Assembly (NCBI RefSeq): GCF_003597675.1
Contig: NZ_CP030827.1
Span: 372,001-436,000 of the forward strand
Origin: Neorhizobium sp. NCHU2750
GTDB lineage: Bacteria > Pseudomonadota > Alphaproteobacteria > Rhizobiales > Rhizobiaceae
Length of the DNA stretch: 64,000 bases
Direction: 5' to 3'
Made by a program: the position numbers and the translations under genes. The notes beneath the pieces were generated by a model. That model worked only from the letters and a program-made list of their open reading frames with translations, ran no database searches and was not told where the DNA came from. Numbering within the stretch: position 1 is the stretch's first letter; each line of letters starts with the position of its first letter. This document shows, in pieces, positions 44,097 to 53,783 of this stretch.

Positions 44097-45002
44097 ATGG
44101 GTATGGGACGTTTCAGCACGGCCGATTGGGCCGATTACAACGCGCGCCACGTCAACGGCCGCAGCCGTTCGGAGATTTTCGGCGCTACCGGCATGGACCC
44201 GCGTTTCGATCCGGCGCGCTTCGGCTATCGCGAAAGTCGCGACAGCGATTTCAACCCGCAGTCGACGCCGATCATCCTTGCCGCTGACGTGACCGGTTCG
44301 ATGGGCATGATCGCGCATGAATTGATGCGCAACGGGCTGGTGACGCTGACATCGGAAATCTACGACCGGCGCCCGGTCAGCGATCCGCATATCATGGTCG
44401 CGGCGATCGGGGATGCGACCTGCGACCGGGCACCGCTTCAGGCGACCCAGTTCGAGGCCGATATCTCGCTCGCAAGCCAGATCCGCGGCTTGTGGCTGGA
44501 AGGCGGTGGCGGCGGCAATGACGGCGAAAGCTACAGTGCAGCCCACCTGCTTGCCGCCTTGAAGACATCCACCGATGCCTTCGAGAAGCGCGGCCGCAAG
44601 GGGTATCTCTTCACCATCGGCGACGAGCCGATCCTCGACGGGCTGACCGGCCGGCAGATTAGCGAGATCTTCGGCACCGAAGGTCCGCGCGGAGGCCTGA
44701 GCGCCCGCCAATGCCTGCAGGCTGCGCAGAAATATTACGACGTCTTCCACATCGTCATTCGCGAAGGCTATGCCGCCAGCCGGATGTCGAGGGTGCTGGA
44801 CACCTGGGAGCCGCTTTTGCCCGGCCGCACCTATGTGCTGGAAGACTACCGCCGTCTGGCCGAACTGGTCGTGTCGATCATCGAGATCAACGAAGGGCGA
44901 GACGCCGATGATGTGGCCGCAAGCTGGGGCGCCGAGGCCGGCACCATCGTCGCCAGGGCCGTGCACGCCCGCCCGAAGAGAAAGTTCCTGAACTTCTTCT
45001 GA
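44097..45002 (+). CDS. von Willebrand factor A-type domain protein
   Basis: 301 residues, no signal peptide. PIILAADVTGSMGMIAHELM near residue 58 is a MIDAS metal site (DxTxS in place of the usual DxSxS), and EGGGGGNDGESYSAAHLL with RGRKGYLFTIGDEP complete the Rossmann-like VWA fold. The N-terminus (GRFSTADWADYNARHV) and the basic end (RPKRKFLNFF) have no recognised domain. Cytosolic VWA proteins usually hold protein partners through the metal site. A good ribosome site (AAGGAGT) precedes the ATG at 44097. The PurA-like gene follows on the same strand after 113 bases, and the palindrome is upstream, so it is probably the first gene of a regulated pair. Confidence 0.8.
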   Translation: MGMGRFSTADWADYNARHVNGRSRSEIFGATGMDPRFDPARFGYRESRDSDFNPQSTPIILAADVTGSMGMIAHELMRNGLVTLTSEIYDRRPVSDPHIMVAAIGDATCDRAPLQATQFEADISLASQIRGLWLEGGGGGNDGESYSAAHLLAALKTSTDAFEKRGRKGYLFTIGDEPILDGLTGRQISEIFGTEGPRGGLSARQCLQAAQKYYDVFHIVIREGYAASRMSRVLDTWEPLLPGRTYVLEDYRRLAELVVSIIEINEGRDADDVAASWGAEAGTIVARAVHARPKRKFLNFF

Positions 45003-45115
45003 TCCGGCGGCTGCATTTCGGGAGGGGATAGGGAGCCCCTCCCACCCCTGCGACGAGGGGAGGGCTTTCTGCACCCTTCGTTGCCCTCTTTAATCCCAAG
45101 ACAAGGAGCTTTCCC

Positions 45116-46360
45116 ATGAACATCCGAGCACAGGCCGTCATCGGCGCTGCCTATGGTGACGAAGGCAAGGGATTGATGGTCGACCGATTGTCGGCCATGG
45201 CGGAAAACACCGGCGAAAACGCCGTCGTCGTCCGCAGCAATGGCGGCGCCCAGGCCGGCCACACGGTCATCTCGCCGCAAGGTATGCGACACGTTTTCCA
45301 CCATGTGGGATCGGGCAGCTTCGCCGGTGCCGCGACCCATTTCAGCCGCTTCTTCGTCGCCCATCCGATGCTGCTGATCGACGAACTCGCCACGCTCGCC
45401 GATCTCGGTATCCGGCGCCGCCTGACCGGTGATCCTGCCGTTCCCGTCACCACGCCCTATGACGTCATCCTCAACCAGGCGGTCGAGATGGCGCGTGGCC
45501 ATGGCCGTCACGGCAGTTGCGGCCTCGGTTTCGGCGAAACGATCGAACGCAACCTGAGGCCGGAATTCTCGCTCACCCTGCGTGATCTCTATCGTCCCGA
45601 TCTTGCCGCCCGCCTTGCTGCGATACGTGACCTCTGGGTGCCTGACCGGCTGGCCGCTCTCGGCATGGAAAACCTTCCCGGCGAACTGGCATCGGCGCTT
45701 CGGGCGGAGGCCACGATGTTGCGGTTCATGGAGGACTGTGAGGCGACGCTCGATCATGTTGTGCTGTGGCCCGACCGTCGGCTGGCCGAACTGGGACCGG
45801 TCATTTTCGAGGCGGCTCAAGGCCTGCTGCTCGATCAGGATTTCGGTGCCTTCCCGCATGTGACCCGTTCCAATACCGGGCTTAAAAACATTCTTGCCAT
45901 CGCCTCGGGAGCCGGCATCGATACGCTCGACGTGACCTATGTGACGCGCGTCTATACCACCCGGCACGGCGCGGGGCCGCTGAAGGGCGAGGTGGCGAGA
46001 CTTGAAAATCTGCGCATCACTGACCCGACCAACGCGCCGAACGACTGGCAGGGGACCCTGCGCCTCGCACCGCTCGATCTCGATATCCTGCGCAATGCCA
46101 TCGCCCATGATCTCGACCGCGACCATGCTGGCATTGCCGTCTCGGCGGGTCTCGCAGTCACCTGTCTCGATCAGGCGGAAGGCGCCTTTGCCGTGGTTGA
46201 TGATGGCAACGCCGTGTATCTCGATCCGGCAGGCGCGGCCTGCCGCATCGCGGAGGCTGCCGGTCTTGCGCTTGCGGCGGAAAGCTGGGGGCCGGGGCGC
46301 CACGACGTCAGCAGCAAGGTGGAGGTGGATCTGAACGCAGATATGGTGACCGATGCTTGA
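45116..46360 (+). CDS. Adenylosuccinate synthetase-like protein (divergent PurA paralogue)
   Basis: 414 residues. The phosphate loop YGDEGKGLMVDRLS includes the catalytic Asp14 and Lys17 of the PurA family, and AQAGHTV the catalytic His49. Other PurA blocks are VIFEAAQGLLLDQDFGAFPH near 229 and VTRSNTGLKN. At the position of the L-aspartate-binding loop, seen in PurA as GATTGRPRR, there is TNAPNDWQGTLR (residues 305-316), and no GRxRR is present. So the enzyme probably phosphorylates the 6-oxygen of a purine nucleotide, as PurA does, but the second substrate or acceptor may differ. A normal purA should be elsewhere; none is in this window. It follows the VWA gene and is before groEL's end (converging). 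Confidence 0.82.
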   Translation: MNIRAQAVIGAAYGDEGKGLMVDRLSAMAENTGENAVVVRSNGGAQAGHTVISPQGMRHVFHHVGSGSFAGAATHFSRFFVAHPMLLIDELATLADLGIRRRLTGDPAVPVTTPYDVILNQAVEMARGHGRHGSCGLGFGETIERNLRPEFSLTLRDLYRPDLAARLAAIRDLWVPDRLAALGMENLPGELASALRAEATMLRFMEDCEATLDHVVLWPDRRLAELGPVIFEAAQGLLLDQDFGAFPHVTRSNTGLKNILAIASGAGIDTLDVTYVTRVYTTRHGAGPLKGEVARLENLRITDPTNAPNDWQGTLRLAPLDLDILRNAIAHDLDRDHAGIAVSAGLAVTCLDQAEGAFAVVDDGNAVYLDPAGAACRIAEAAGLALAAESWGPGRHDVSSKVEVDLNADMVTDA

Positions 46361-46415
46361 TGGAGCATGCCCCTGATCCTCTGCACAAAATGTTGAAAGC
46401 ATTGCCCCTAATGCA

Positions 46416-46442
46416 AAAAGGGCGGCCTCGCGACCGCCCTTT
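46416..46442 (-). terminator. Intrinsic terminator of the groESL operon
   Basis: AAAGGGCGG (46417-46425) pairs with CCGCCCTTT (46434-46442). On the minus strand, TTTTT of the stem end is followed by GCATTAGG; on the plus strand the run ends in TTT. It is placed 45 bases after the groEL stop and also ends the converging PurA-like gene. Confidence 0.8.
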
Positions 46443-46486
46443 CCGTATTCTGAACCGGATGGCTCAGACGCAAGACCTCAATGGTC

Positions 46487-48154
<1,668 letters not shown>

Positions 48155-48188
48155 TCAGCGAATTTTAAGAAAAAGGCGTTGCCGGCAA

Positions 48189-48485
48189 TCAGCCGATAAC
48201 GCCCATGATGTCGGATTCCTTCATGATCAGAAGGTCTTCGCCGTTAAGCTTGACTTCCGTGCCGGACCACTTGCCGAACAGGACGCGGTCGCCGACCTTG
48301 ACGTCGAGAGCAACGAGTGCACCCTTGTCGTCGCGCGAACCCGGACCAACGGCGATGATTTCGCCTTCAGCCGGCTTTTCCTTGGCGGTGTCCGGAATGA
48401 TGATGCCGCCCTTGGTCTTTTCTTCAGACTCGACGCGCTTGACGACAACGCGATCGTGCAGGGGGCGGAAAGTTGTGCTTGCCAT
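48189..48485 (-). CDS. groES: Co-chaperonin GroES (10 kDa)
   Basis: 98 residues. [20 protein letters not shown] opens it, followed by the mobile loop [16 protein letters not shown] and the roof [40 protein letters not shown] ends it. It caps the GroEL ring. The first gene of the operon; AGGGATT precedes the ATG at 48485. Confidence 0.98.
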   Translation of the reverse strand: MASTTFRPLHDRVVVKRVESEEKTKGGIIIPDTAKEKPAEGEIIAVGPGSRDDKGALVALDVKVGDRVLFGKWSGTEVKLNGEDLLIMKESDIMGVIG

Positions 48486-48546
48486 TGTCTAATCCCTCGA
48501 TCAAATGACATGGACAGGTCTCAGGAATAAGACCCGCGGATCTCGT

Positions 48547-48573
48547 TTAGCACTCCTCTCTTCAGAGTGCTAA
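48547..48573. promoter_or_regulatory. CIRCE operator (HrcA site) for groESL
   Basis: TTAGCACTC (48547-48555), nine bases, then GAGTGCTAA (48565-48573): an exact copy of the CIRCE consensus. It lies 62 bases upstream of the groES start codon and binds HrcA, so groESL is repressed at normal temperature and released on heat shock. Confidence 0.98.
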
Positions 48574-49134
48574 CGGAGCCCGAGATAAGGGTGGCCATCA
48601 GGCGAGTCAAGAACGGGCTCGAAATTTTCGTTGCCACCGCGCTCCATCAGGCGAAATAGGCTTAACGGAACCGCCCTTCCCGGGCAGCATGGCTTTTGCC
48701 GACCGAGTTTGACCAGAGGATGGCAGCGTCCCTGATAACGCCTGAACGTGACAGTTTTAAAGAGGCGGCTTCCTTCGTGGTGGCCTGCTTCAAGGCAGCC
48801 GGTTTGTATCTGACAAAGTCCCCCTCTGGCCTGCCGGCCATCTCCCCCACAAGAGGGGAGAGGATCTGAGGTGACCGCCTTGGCTCAATTGAAGCCCGGG
48901 GGGCAGCTGGGTTAAGCCCTCCCCCTTGTGGCGAGGGTAGGGAGGGGTCTTGGTCGCAAGAGACGGAGCATGGTTGCCGTTCTGGGCTTTTGCGTCGCAG
49001 CCGCTTCCCGATCCGCCTGCCGGCTCTCATGTAACGATCCGATGAAATATCCCGCACCGCACGCAAATCTCCTTGCCATAGCGGCTACGCTTTGCGACAT
49101 CACCGGCAGTTCCATGCAGAGGTGATCGATAAGA
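48574..49134. other. 561-bp intergenic region between groES and a HAD gene, with palindromic repeats
   Basis: No gene was found. It contains the tailed repeat module at 48818-48860 (minus orientation) and the short module at 48917-48937, the same families as at 3353-3472. The HAD gene promoter presumably lies after 48940. The rest shows nothing else that I can name. Confidence 0.65.
48818..48937. repeat. Two palindromic intergenic repeat modules
   Basis: Module with GCCGGCCATCTCCC tail at 48818-48860 and short C/G-rich palindrome at 48917-48937, part of the family also at 3353-3472, 24945-25125, 35204-35325 and 45020-45067. Confidence 0.8.
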
Positions 49135-49983
49135 ATGGTTGAGCGCATCCAGAATTTGAGCGAGGTTCTCGGCGGCTACGACGTGGTCCTGTCCGATGTC
49201 TGGGGCGTGGTGCATAACGGCGTTTCTGCCTTCCAGCATTCCTGCCACGCACTCGCGGCGGCCCGCAAGGCGGGTGCCACCGTCGTGCTGATCACCAATT
49301 CCCCGCGCCCGTCGCCGGGCGTCATCACCCAGTTGAAGGCACTCGGTGTTGCCGACGATACCTATGACCGTATCGTCACCTCCGGCGACGTCACCCGCAC
49401 CCTGATCGCCGAAGGTCCGAAAAAGGTGTTCCTGCTCGGCCCCGAGCGCGACATGCCGCTTTTCGACGGCATCGACGTCGAGGTCGTCTCCGCCGATGAG
49501 GCCGAAGCCATCGTCTGCACCGGCTTCTTCGACGACGAGAAGGAAGTGCCGGAAGATTATACCGACATGCTGAAGGCCTGGGTCGCCCGCGACGTTCCCT
49601 TCATCTGCGCCAATCCGGATCTGGTCGTCGAGCGCGGCCACAAGATGATCCCCTGCGCCGGTGCGGTTGCCGCCTATTACGAACAGCTCGGCGGCAAGAC
49701 CCGCATTGCCGGCAAGCCGCATTTTCCGATCTATGATGCGTCGCTCGCCGCTGCCCGCGAGGCGCGCGGCGATTTCGACAAGGCCAAGGTGCTCGCTATC
49801 GGCGACGGCATGCCGACCGATGTGCGCGGCGCGCTTTCGCAGGGCCTCGACCTGCTCTATATCTCCGGCGGCATCCATGTCGCGGAATATACCGTCAACG
49901 GCGAGACCGACGAGGCGATCCTCAAGGCCTGGCTCAAGGCTGAAAACGCCGCGCCGAAATTCTGGATGCCCAGACTGGCTTGA
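49135..49983 (+). CDS. HAD-superfamily hydrolase, subfamily IIA (TIGR01459-like)
   Basis: 282 residues. Motif I is VVLSDVWGVVHNG near residue 17, with Trp in place of the usual hydrophobic residue before Gly, as in this alphaproteobacterial group. LITNSPRPSPG is motif II with its Asn; GKPHFPIYDAS gives the motif III Lys; AIGDGMPTDVRGAL near 220 is motif IV. The cap is of the C2 type as in NagD and 4-nitrophenylphosphatase. A phosphatase of unknown substrate. It is upstream of ribF on the same strand with 69 bases between; a link to flavin nucleotides is only suggested by that. Confidence 0.88.
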   Translation: MVERIQNLSEVLGGYDVVLSDVWGVVHNGVSAFQHSCHALAAARKAGATVVLITNSPRPSPGVITQLKALGVADDTYDRIVTSGDVTRTLIAEGPKKVFLLGPERDMPLFDGIDVEVVSADEAEAIVCTGFFDDEKEVPEDYTDMLKAWVARDVPFICANPDLVVERGHKMIPCAGAVAAYYEQLGGKTRIAGKPHFPIYDASLAAAREARGDFDKAKVLAIGDGMPTDVRGALSQGLDLLYISGGIHVAEYTVNGETDEAILKAWLKAENAAPKFWMPRLA

Positions 49984-50052
49984 TTGATCTGGCCTGATCG
50001 ATCTCGCCCAACTGGTCTTGCAATGTAGAATAGCCTGATCCGGACCTGCCAC

Positions 50053-51033
50053 ATGACCGTTTTCCACCGCAACGACAAGAAGGAACCGCTGCCGTCGAGC
50101 CTGAAGGGCGGCGTCGTGGCGATCGGCAATTTCGACGGCGTGCATCGCGGTCACCGCAGCGTGCTGGAACGGGCGCTGAACCTGGCGAAAGAGCGTGGCG
50201 TGCCGGCGCTGGTCCTGACCTTCGAGCCGCATCCGCGCACCGTCTTCCGTCCCGACCAGCCGGTTTTCCGCCTGACGCCCGCGCCGCTCAAGGCACGGCT
50301 GCTGGAAGCCATGGGCTTCCTCTCGGTCATCGAATATCCGTTCGACCGCGAGTTTGCCGGCCGCTCGGCGGAGGAATTCGTCAACTCGATCCTGATCGAC
50401 TGGCTGGGGGCGAGCGCGGTCGTGACCGGCTTCGATTTCCATTTCGGCAAGGGCAGGGAAGGCGGCCCGGCCTTTCTGATGGCGGCCGGCGAGCGTCACG
50501 GCTTCTCGGTCTCGCTGGTCGATGCCTTCCGGGACGAAAATGCCGAGGTGATCTCGTCCAGCCGCATCCGCAATCTGTTGGGCCAGGGCGATGTCAGCCA
50601 GGCGGCCGGCCTTCTCGGCTATCACTATACGGTCGAGGGCGAAGTGATCGGCGGCCAGAAGCTCGGTCGCCAGCTCGGCTTCCCGACCGCCAACATGCAG
50701 CTTGCGCCGGAAACGGAACTGAAGCCCGGCATCTACGCCGTGCGCTTCCGCCGCCCCGACGGCACGCTTTACGACGCCGTGGCAAGCTATGGCCGCCGCC
50801 CGACGGTGACCGACAATGGCGCGCCGCTGCTCGAAACCTATCTCTTCGATTTTTCCGGCTCGCTCTATGGCGAGATCGGCTCGGTCTCCTTCTTCGGCCA
50901 TCTGCGCGACGAGCTGAAATTTGACGGGCTGGACCCACTGGTGGCGCAGATCAGGCGTGACGAGGAGGAGGCGCGCGCGCTGCTGTCTGGTGTCACGCCG
51001 ATCGGCGAGTTGGACGCAAGAATCGCCTTCTGA
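50053..51033 (+). CDS. ribF: Bifunctional riboflavin kinase/FAD synthetase
   Basis: 326 residues. N-terminal FAD synthetase domain with GNFDGVHRGHRSVLERAL near residue 24 (nucleotidyltransferase HxGH-like loop) and VTGFDFHFGKGREGG near 122. The ISSSRIRNLLGQGDV segment near 173 ends it. The C-terminal riboflavin kinase has GQKLGRQLGFPTANM near 202 and PTVTDNGAPLLETYLFDFSG near 254. It converts riboflavin to FMN and then FAD with ATP. No FMN riboswitch is seen before it. Confidence 0.95.
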   Translation: MTVFHRNDKKEPLPSSLKGGVVAIGNFDGVHRGHRSVLERALNLAKERGVPALVLTFEPHPRTVFRPDQPVFRLTPAPLKARLLEAMGFLSVIEYPFDREFAGRSAEEFVNSILIDWLGASAVVTGFDFHFGKGREGGPAFLMAAGERHGFSVSLVDAFRDENAEVISSSRIRNLLGQGDVSQAAGLLGYHYTVEGEVIGGQKLGRQLGFPTANMQLAPETELKPGIYAVRFRRPDGTLYDAVASYGRRPTVTDNGAPLLETYLFDFSGSLYGEIGSVSFFGHLRDELKFDGLDPLVAQIRRDEEEARALLSGVTPIGELDARIAF

Positions 51034-51190
51034 AATTGACAAACCGCAAATTCACGCGGGACGCGCAATTGCCGCATGCCAGCCTCAACGGCAGGCCGAA
51101 CTTCGCCTTGCCGTTGCTTGTTCTTGATAAGTATCAGGTGATTTAGTTACCCCGTGCGCGGGAGTCGCGCTCGGTGAGGGATAACTAATC

Positions 51191-51388
51191 ATGAGAAAAC
51201 GCTATGCGACGGCGGCCTGTTGGCTGCTGTTGATACCCTATGTCGGCCTTTTGTGGGTCCCGTTCTACAATTTTCACGATCCCGTTCTTTTCGGCTTTCC
51301 TTTTTTCTACTGGTATCAGCTTGCCTGGGTGCCGATCACCGCGGTCCTGACCTGGATCGCCTATCGGAGCATGCGCCATGACGACTGA
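51191..51388 (+). CDS. DUF3311 small membrane protein, companion of the transporter gene
   Basis: 65 residues with two helices: ATAACWLLLIPYVGLLWVPF and YQLAWVPITAVLTWIAYRSM, separated by HDPVLFGFPFFYW. This is the DUF3311 pattern. It overlaps the next gene by 11 bases. In sodium:solute symporter operons such small proteins accompany the transporter and may help its assembly. GAGGGATAAC precedes the ATG. Confidence 0.87.
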   Translation: MRKRYATAACWLLLIPYVGLLWVPFYNFHDPVLFGFPFFYWYQLAWVPITAVLTWIAYRSMRHDD

Positions 51389-52850
51389 GATCGATCCGAC
51401 GGCGTTGGCCGTTTTCATCTTCTTCTTCCTTCTCGTCACCGTCATGGGCTTCGTCGCCGCCAGATGGCGCGTCCCCAAGACGCTTGCCCATATCGACGAA
51501 TGGGGCCTTGGTGGCCGCTCCTTCGGCACCTGGATCACCTGGTTTCTGGTTGGCGGCGATTTCTACACGGCCTATACCGTCATCGCCGTCCCGGCCTTGG
51601 TCTATACGGTCGGCGCCTACGGCTTCTTCGCGCTGCCCTATACGATCGTCGTCTATCCCTTCGTCTTCATGGTCATGCCGGTCCTGTGGCAGAAGGCCAA
51701 GGATTTCGGTTATGTGACGGCCGGCGATGTGGTCTATGGCCAGTACGGCTCGCGCGGCCTTGAACTCGCGGTCGCCATTACCGGCGTCATCGCCACCATG
51801 CCCTATATCGCGCTGCAGCTCGTCGGCATGACGGCGGTGTTGAAGGCGCTCGGGCTTCACGGCGAAGTGCCGCTTGCCATCGCCTTCATCGTGCTGGCGC
51901 TCTATACCTATTCGGCGGGCTTGAGGGCCCCGGCCTTGATCGCCTTCGTCAAGGATATCATGATCTATATCGCCGTCATCGCGGCGGTGGCGGTCATCCC
52001 GATCAAGCTCGGCGGTTATGAAAACGTCTTCAACGCCGCCCAGGCCGATTTCACCGCCAAGGGTGCAGGCAGCCTGCTTCTCGGCGGCAACCAGTATGTC
52101 GCCTATGCGACGCTGGCGCTCGGCTCGGCGCTTGCCGCCTTCATGTATCCGCACACGCTGACCGGCATCTTCGCATCGAACAGCGGCAAGACGATCCGTA
52201 AGAACGCCGTGCTGCTGCCGGCCTATACGCTGCTGCTCGGTCTTCTGGCCTTGCTCGGCTATATGGGCCATGCCGCCCATCTGACGCTGTCGAGCCCCAA
52301 CGACGTCGTGCCGGCGCTGTTCCAGACGCTGTTTCCGAGCTGGTTTGCCGGTTTCGCCTTCGCTGCAGTCGCCATCGGCGCGCTGGTTCCGGCAGCGGTG
52401 ATGTCGATCGGTGCCGCCAACCTCTTCACCCGCAATTTCTGGAAGGCCTATGTCAATCCCAAGGTCGATCCGGCGGGTGAGGCGAAGGTCGCCAAGGTGA
52501 CGTCGCTGGCGGTCAAAGTCGGGGCGCTGCTCGTCATCGTCTTCCTGCCCACCCAGTTCGCCCTCGACCTGCAGCTGCTCGGCGGCATCTGGATCCTGCA
52601 GACGCTTCCCGCACTCGTCTTCGGCCTGTTCATGAACTGGTTCCGCGCGCCCGGCCTTCTGGCAGGCTGGTTCGTCGGCTTCTTCGGCGGCACGTATTTG
52701 GTCTGGTCGAACGGGCTGAAGCCGCTGCAGGCGATCAGCCTCGGTGGCGCGCCCTTCACCGTCTATATCGGCCTTCTGGCGCTTGCCGCCAACATTATCG
52801 TGGCGGTGGTCGTCAACGCCGCGATGCCGAAACAGGTGGCTGCGGCCTGA
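51378..52850 (+). CDS. Sodium:solute symporter family protein, MctP-type monocarboxylate transporter
   Basis: 490 residues, 13 or so helices. The SSS-family signature region GGRSFGTWITWFLVGGDFYT near residue 47 and QYVAYATLALGSALAAFMYP with HTLTGIFASNS near 256 match rhizobial MctP, which imports lactate, pyruvate, propionate and alanine. TAGDVVYGQYGSRGLELAVA near 113 is common too. It overlaps the DUF3311 gene and is followed by a strong terminator. No MctSR two-component genes are beside it. Substrate by analogy only. Confidence 0.86.
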   Translation: MTTEIDPTALAVFIFFFLLVTVMGFVAARWRVPKTLAHIDEWGLGGRSFGTWITWFLVGGDFYTAYTVIAVPALVYTVGAYGFFALPYTIVVYPFVFMVMPVLWQKAKDFGYVTAGDVVYGQYGSRGLELAVAITGVIATMPYIALQLVGMTAVLKALGLHGEVPLAIAFIVLALYTYSAGLRAPALIAFVKDIMIYIAVIAAVAVIPIKLGGYENVFNAAQADFTAKGAGSLLLGGNQYVAYATLALGSALAAFMYPHTLTGIFASNSGKTIRKNAVLLPAYTLLLGLLALLGYMGHAAHLTLSSPNDVVPALFQTLFPSWFAGFAFAAVAIGALVPAAVMSIGAANLFTRNFWKAYVNPKVDPAGEAKVAKVTSLAVKVGALLVIVFLPTQFALDLQLLGGIWILQTLPALVFGLFMNWFRAPGLLAGWFVGFFGGTYLVWSNGLKPLQAISLGGAPFTVYIGLLALAANIIVAVVVNAAMPKQVAAA

Positions 52851-52860
52851 CGCAATGACG

Positions 52861-52892
52861 ACGGCCGGCGGTGAAAGCCGCCGGCCGTTTTT
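52861..52892 (+). terminator. Intrinsic terminator of the DUF3311-symporter operon
   Basis: ACGGCCGGCGG (52861-52871) pairs perfectly with CCGCCGGCCGT (52878-52888) around TGAAAG, and TTTT follows. It also sits at the end of the converging ParE-like toxin gene. Confidence 0.93.
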
Positions 52893-52894
52893 GA

Positions 52895-53179
52895 TCATGT
52901 TCCCGCCGGCGGCCACAGCCGGGCCGTGTGGATGATCATCAGGATCGATACGGTCTCATCATCGACCTGATAGACGATGCGATAGCTTTCGTGCGGGATG
53001 ATCTCACGGGTACCGGCGACTGCCCCGCGCCGTCCCGAAAATGGAAAATTGACCAGCCGCGAAACCGCGCCGGAAAACAGCTCATCCATCGAAATGGCGG
53101 CCTCCGGGTTCTCGCCGGCAATATAATCGAATATCTGCGCTCGATCTCTTTTCGCTGCGGGCGCCCAGCGTATCTTCAT
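52895..53179 (-). CDS. ParE/RelE-family toxin
   Basis: 94 residues: IRWAPAAKRDRAQIFDYIAG, ENPEAAISMDELFSGAVSRL, SGRRGAVAGTREIIPHESYR and IVYQVDDETVSILMIIHTAR. The GTRE..PHESYRIVY..D...ILMIIHTARLWP ending is the ParE signature (H-x-A-R-x-WP). It starts five bases after the antitoxin stop. ParE toxins poison DNA gyrase. Confidence 0.9.
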   Translation of the reverse strand: MKIRWAPAAKRDRAQIFDYIAGENPEAAISMDELFSGAVSRLVNFPFSGRRGAVAGTREIIPHESYRIVYQVDDETVSILMIIHTARLWPPAGT

Positions 53180-53184
53180 GATCG

Positions 53185-53466
53185 TCAGCGCATCCTGGCA
53201 GTGGTCGCAGCACGGAGCGCTGAGAATTCCCGCTCGACTTCGTCGCCGCCAATAGCTTCACCGGCATCCAGTTCGCTTCGGGCGATCGCGGCCTTCTCCT
53301 GCATGAAGGCCAGATAATCGGGGGCCATTTTCTGCTGCTGGATGAAATCCTGCATCATGTCCTGCAGCACGTCCGATGGCGATTGATCGGATGCTTGCGC
53401 TGCCGCCACGAATTCGTCACGCAGTTCCTGCCCGAGCGTCAGCGTGAAGATTGCTTGCTTGCCCAT
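53185..53466 (-). CDS. Antitoxin of the ParE-type module
   Basis: 93 residues. QAIFTLTLGQELRDEFVAAA with QASDQSPSDVLQDMMQDFIQ resembles a ribbon-helix-helix repressor; the rest (YLAFMQEKAAIARSELDAGE, IGGDEVEREFSALRAATTAR) is the toxin-binding tail. An AGAGGTGA ribosome site precedes the ATG at 53466. It lies upstream of the toxin in the normal order. Confidence 0.83.
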   Translation of the reverse strand: MGKQAIFTLTLGQELRDEFVAAAQASDQSPSDVLQDMMQDFIQQQKMAPDYLAFMQEKAAIARSELDAGEAIGGDEVEREFSALRAATTARMR

Positions 53467-53582
53467 ATCGATCACCTCTTTCCGTCAAAGATATACATTA
53501 TGGTCGTCTGCGCCAAGCACGCTGCCATTCCCGCCGAAATCCCCCTTCCTTTCCTCGGCAAAACGCCTTAATAACCGCGTCC

Positions 53583-53672
53583 ATGACAGATTTCCGGTCG
53601 GCCCAGATCTCGGCACGGATCATCGACAAGATGATCATACGAATTATCGGCCCGGCTTTCCGCGCCGCCTGA
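53583..53672 (+). CDS. Putative Ile-rich leader peptide upstream of ileS
   Basis: A 29-codon frame reads MTDFRSAQISARIIDKMIIR then IIGPAFRAA and stops. Seven of 29 residues are Ile (positions 9, 13, 14, 18, 19, 21, 22), using ATC five times, ATA once and ATT once; ATA is rare in this genome's coding style. It lies 111 bases before the isoleucyl-tRNA synthetase start. Runs of the cognate codon in short leaders upstream of aminoacyl-tRNA synthetase or biosynthetic genes control expression by ribosome stalling. No strong Shine-Dalgarno and no clean terminator hairpin were found, so this is a hypothesis. Confidence 0.45.
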   Translation: MTDFRSAQISARIIDKMIIRIIGPAFRAA

Positions 53673-53783
53673 GAAGGGCTGCGGGAAGGTCCGGGATTTT
53701 GGCGTTTGCAAAAATCAGCGCCTCCGCCACCGAATTTTCAATCCGCATTGCGCCCCATCGGCGCCAAGAGACGATTGCCCGTT

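Noticed and set aside
48541..48585. CIRCE region read as part of a mobile palindrome
   Set aside because: It is an exact CIRCE site in the usual place before groES, so the regulatory reading is enough.
49984..50052. FMN riboswitch before ribF
   Set aside because: The 69-base gap is too short and lacks the conserved six-helix junction bases; RibF is usually not under it in this group.
49027..51042. 671-codon frame antisense to the HAD gene and ribF
   Set aside because: It spans two genes and a non-coding gap; no domain is visible, a GC-rich genome artefact.
51336..52916. 526-codon frame antisense to the MctP-type gene
   Set aside because: Highly charged, low-complexity translation of the reverse of membrane helices; not a gene.
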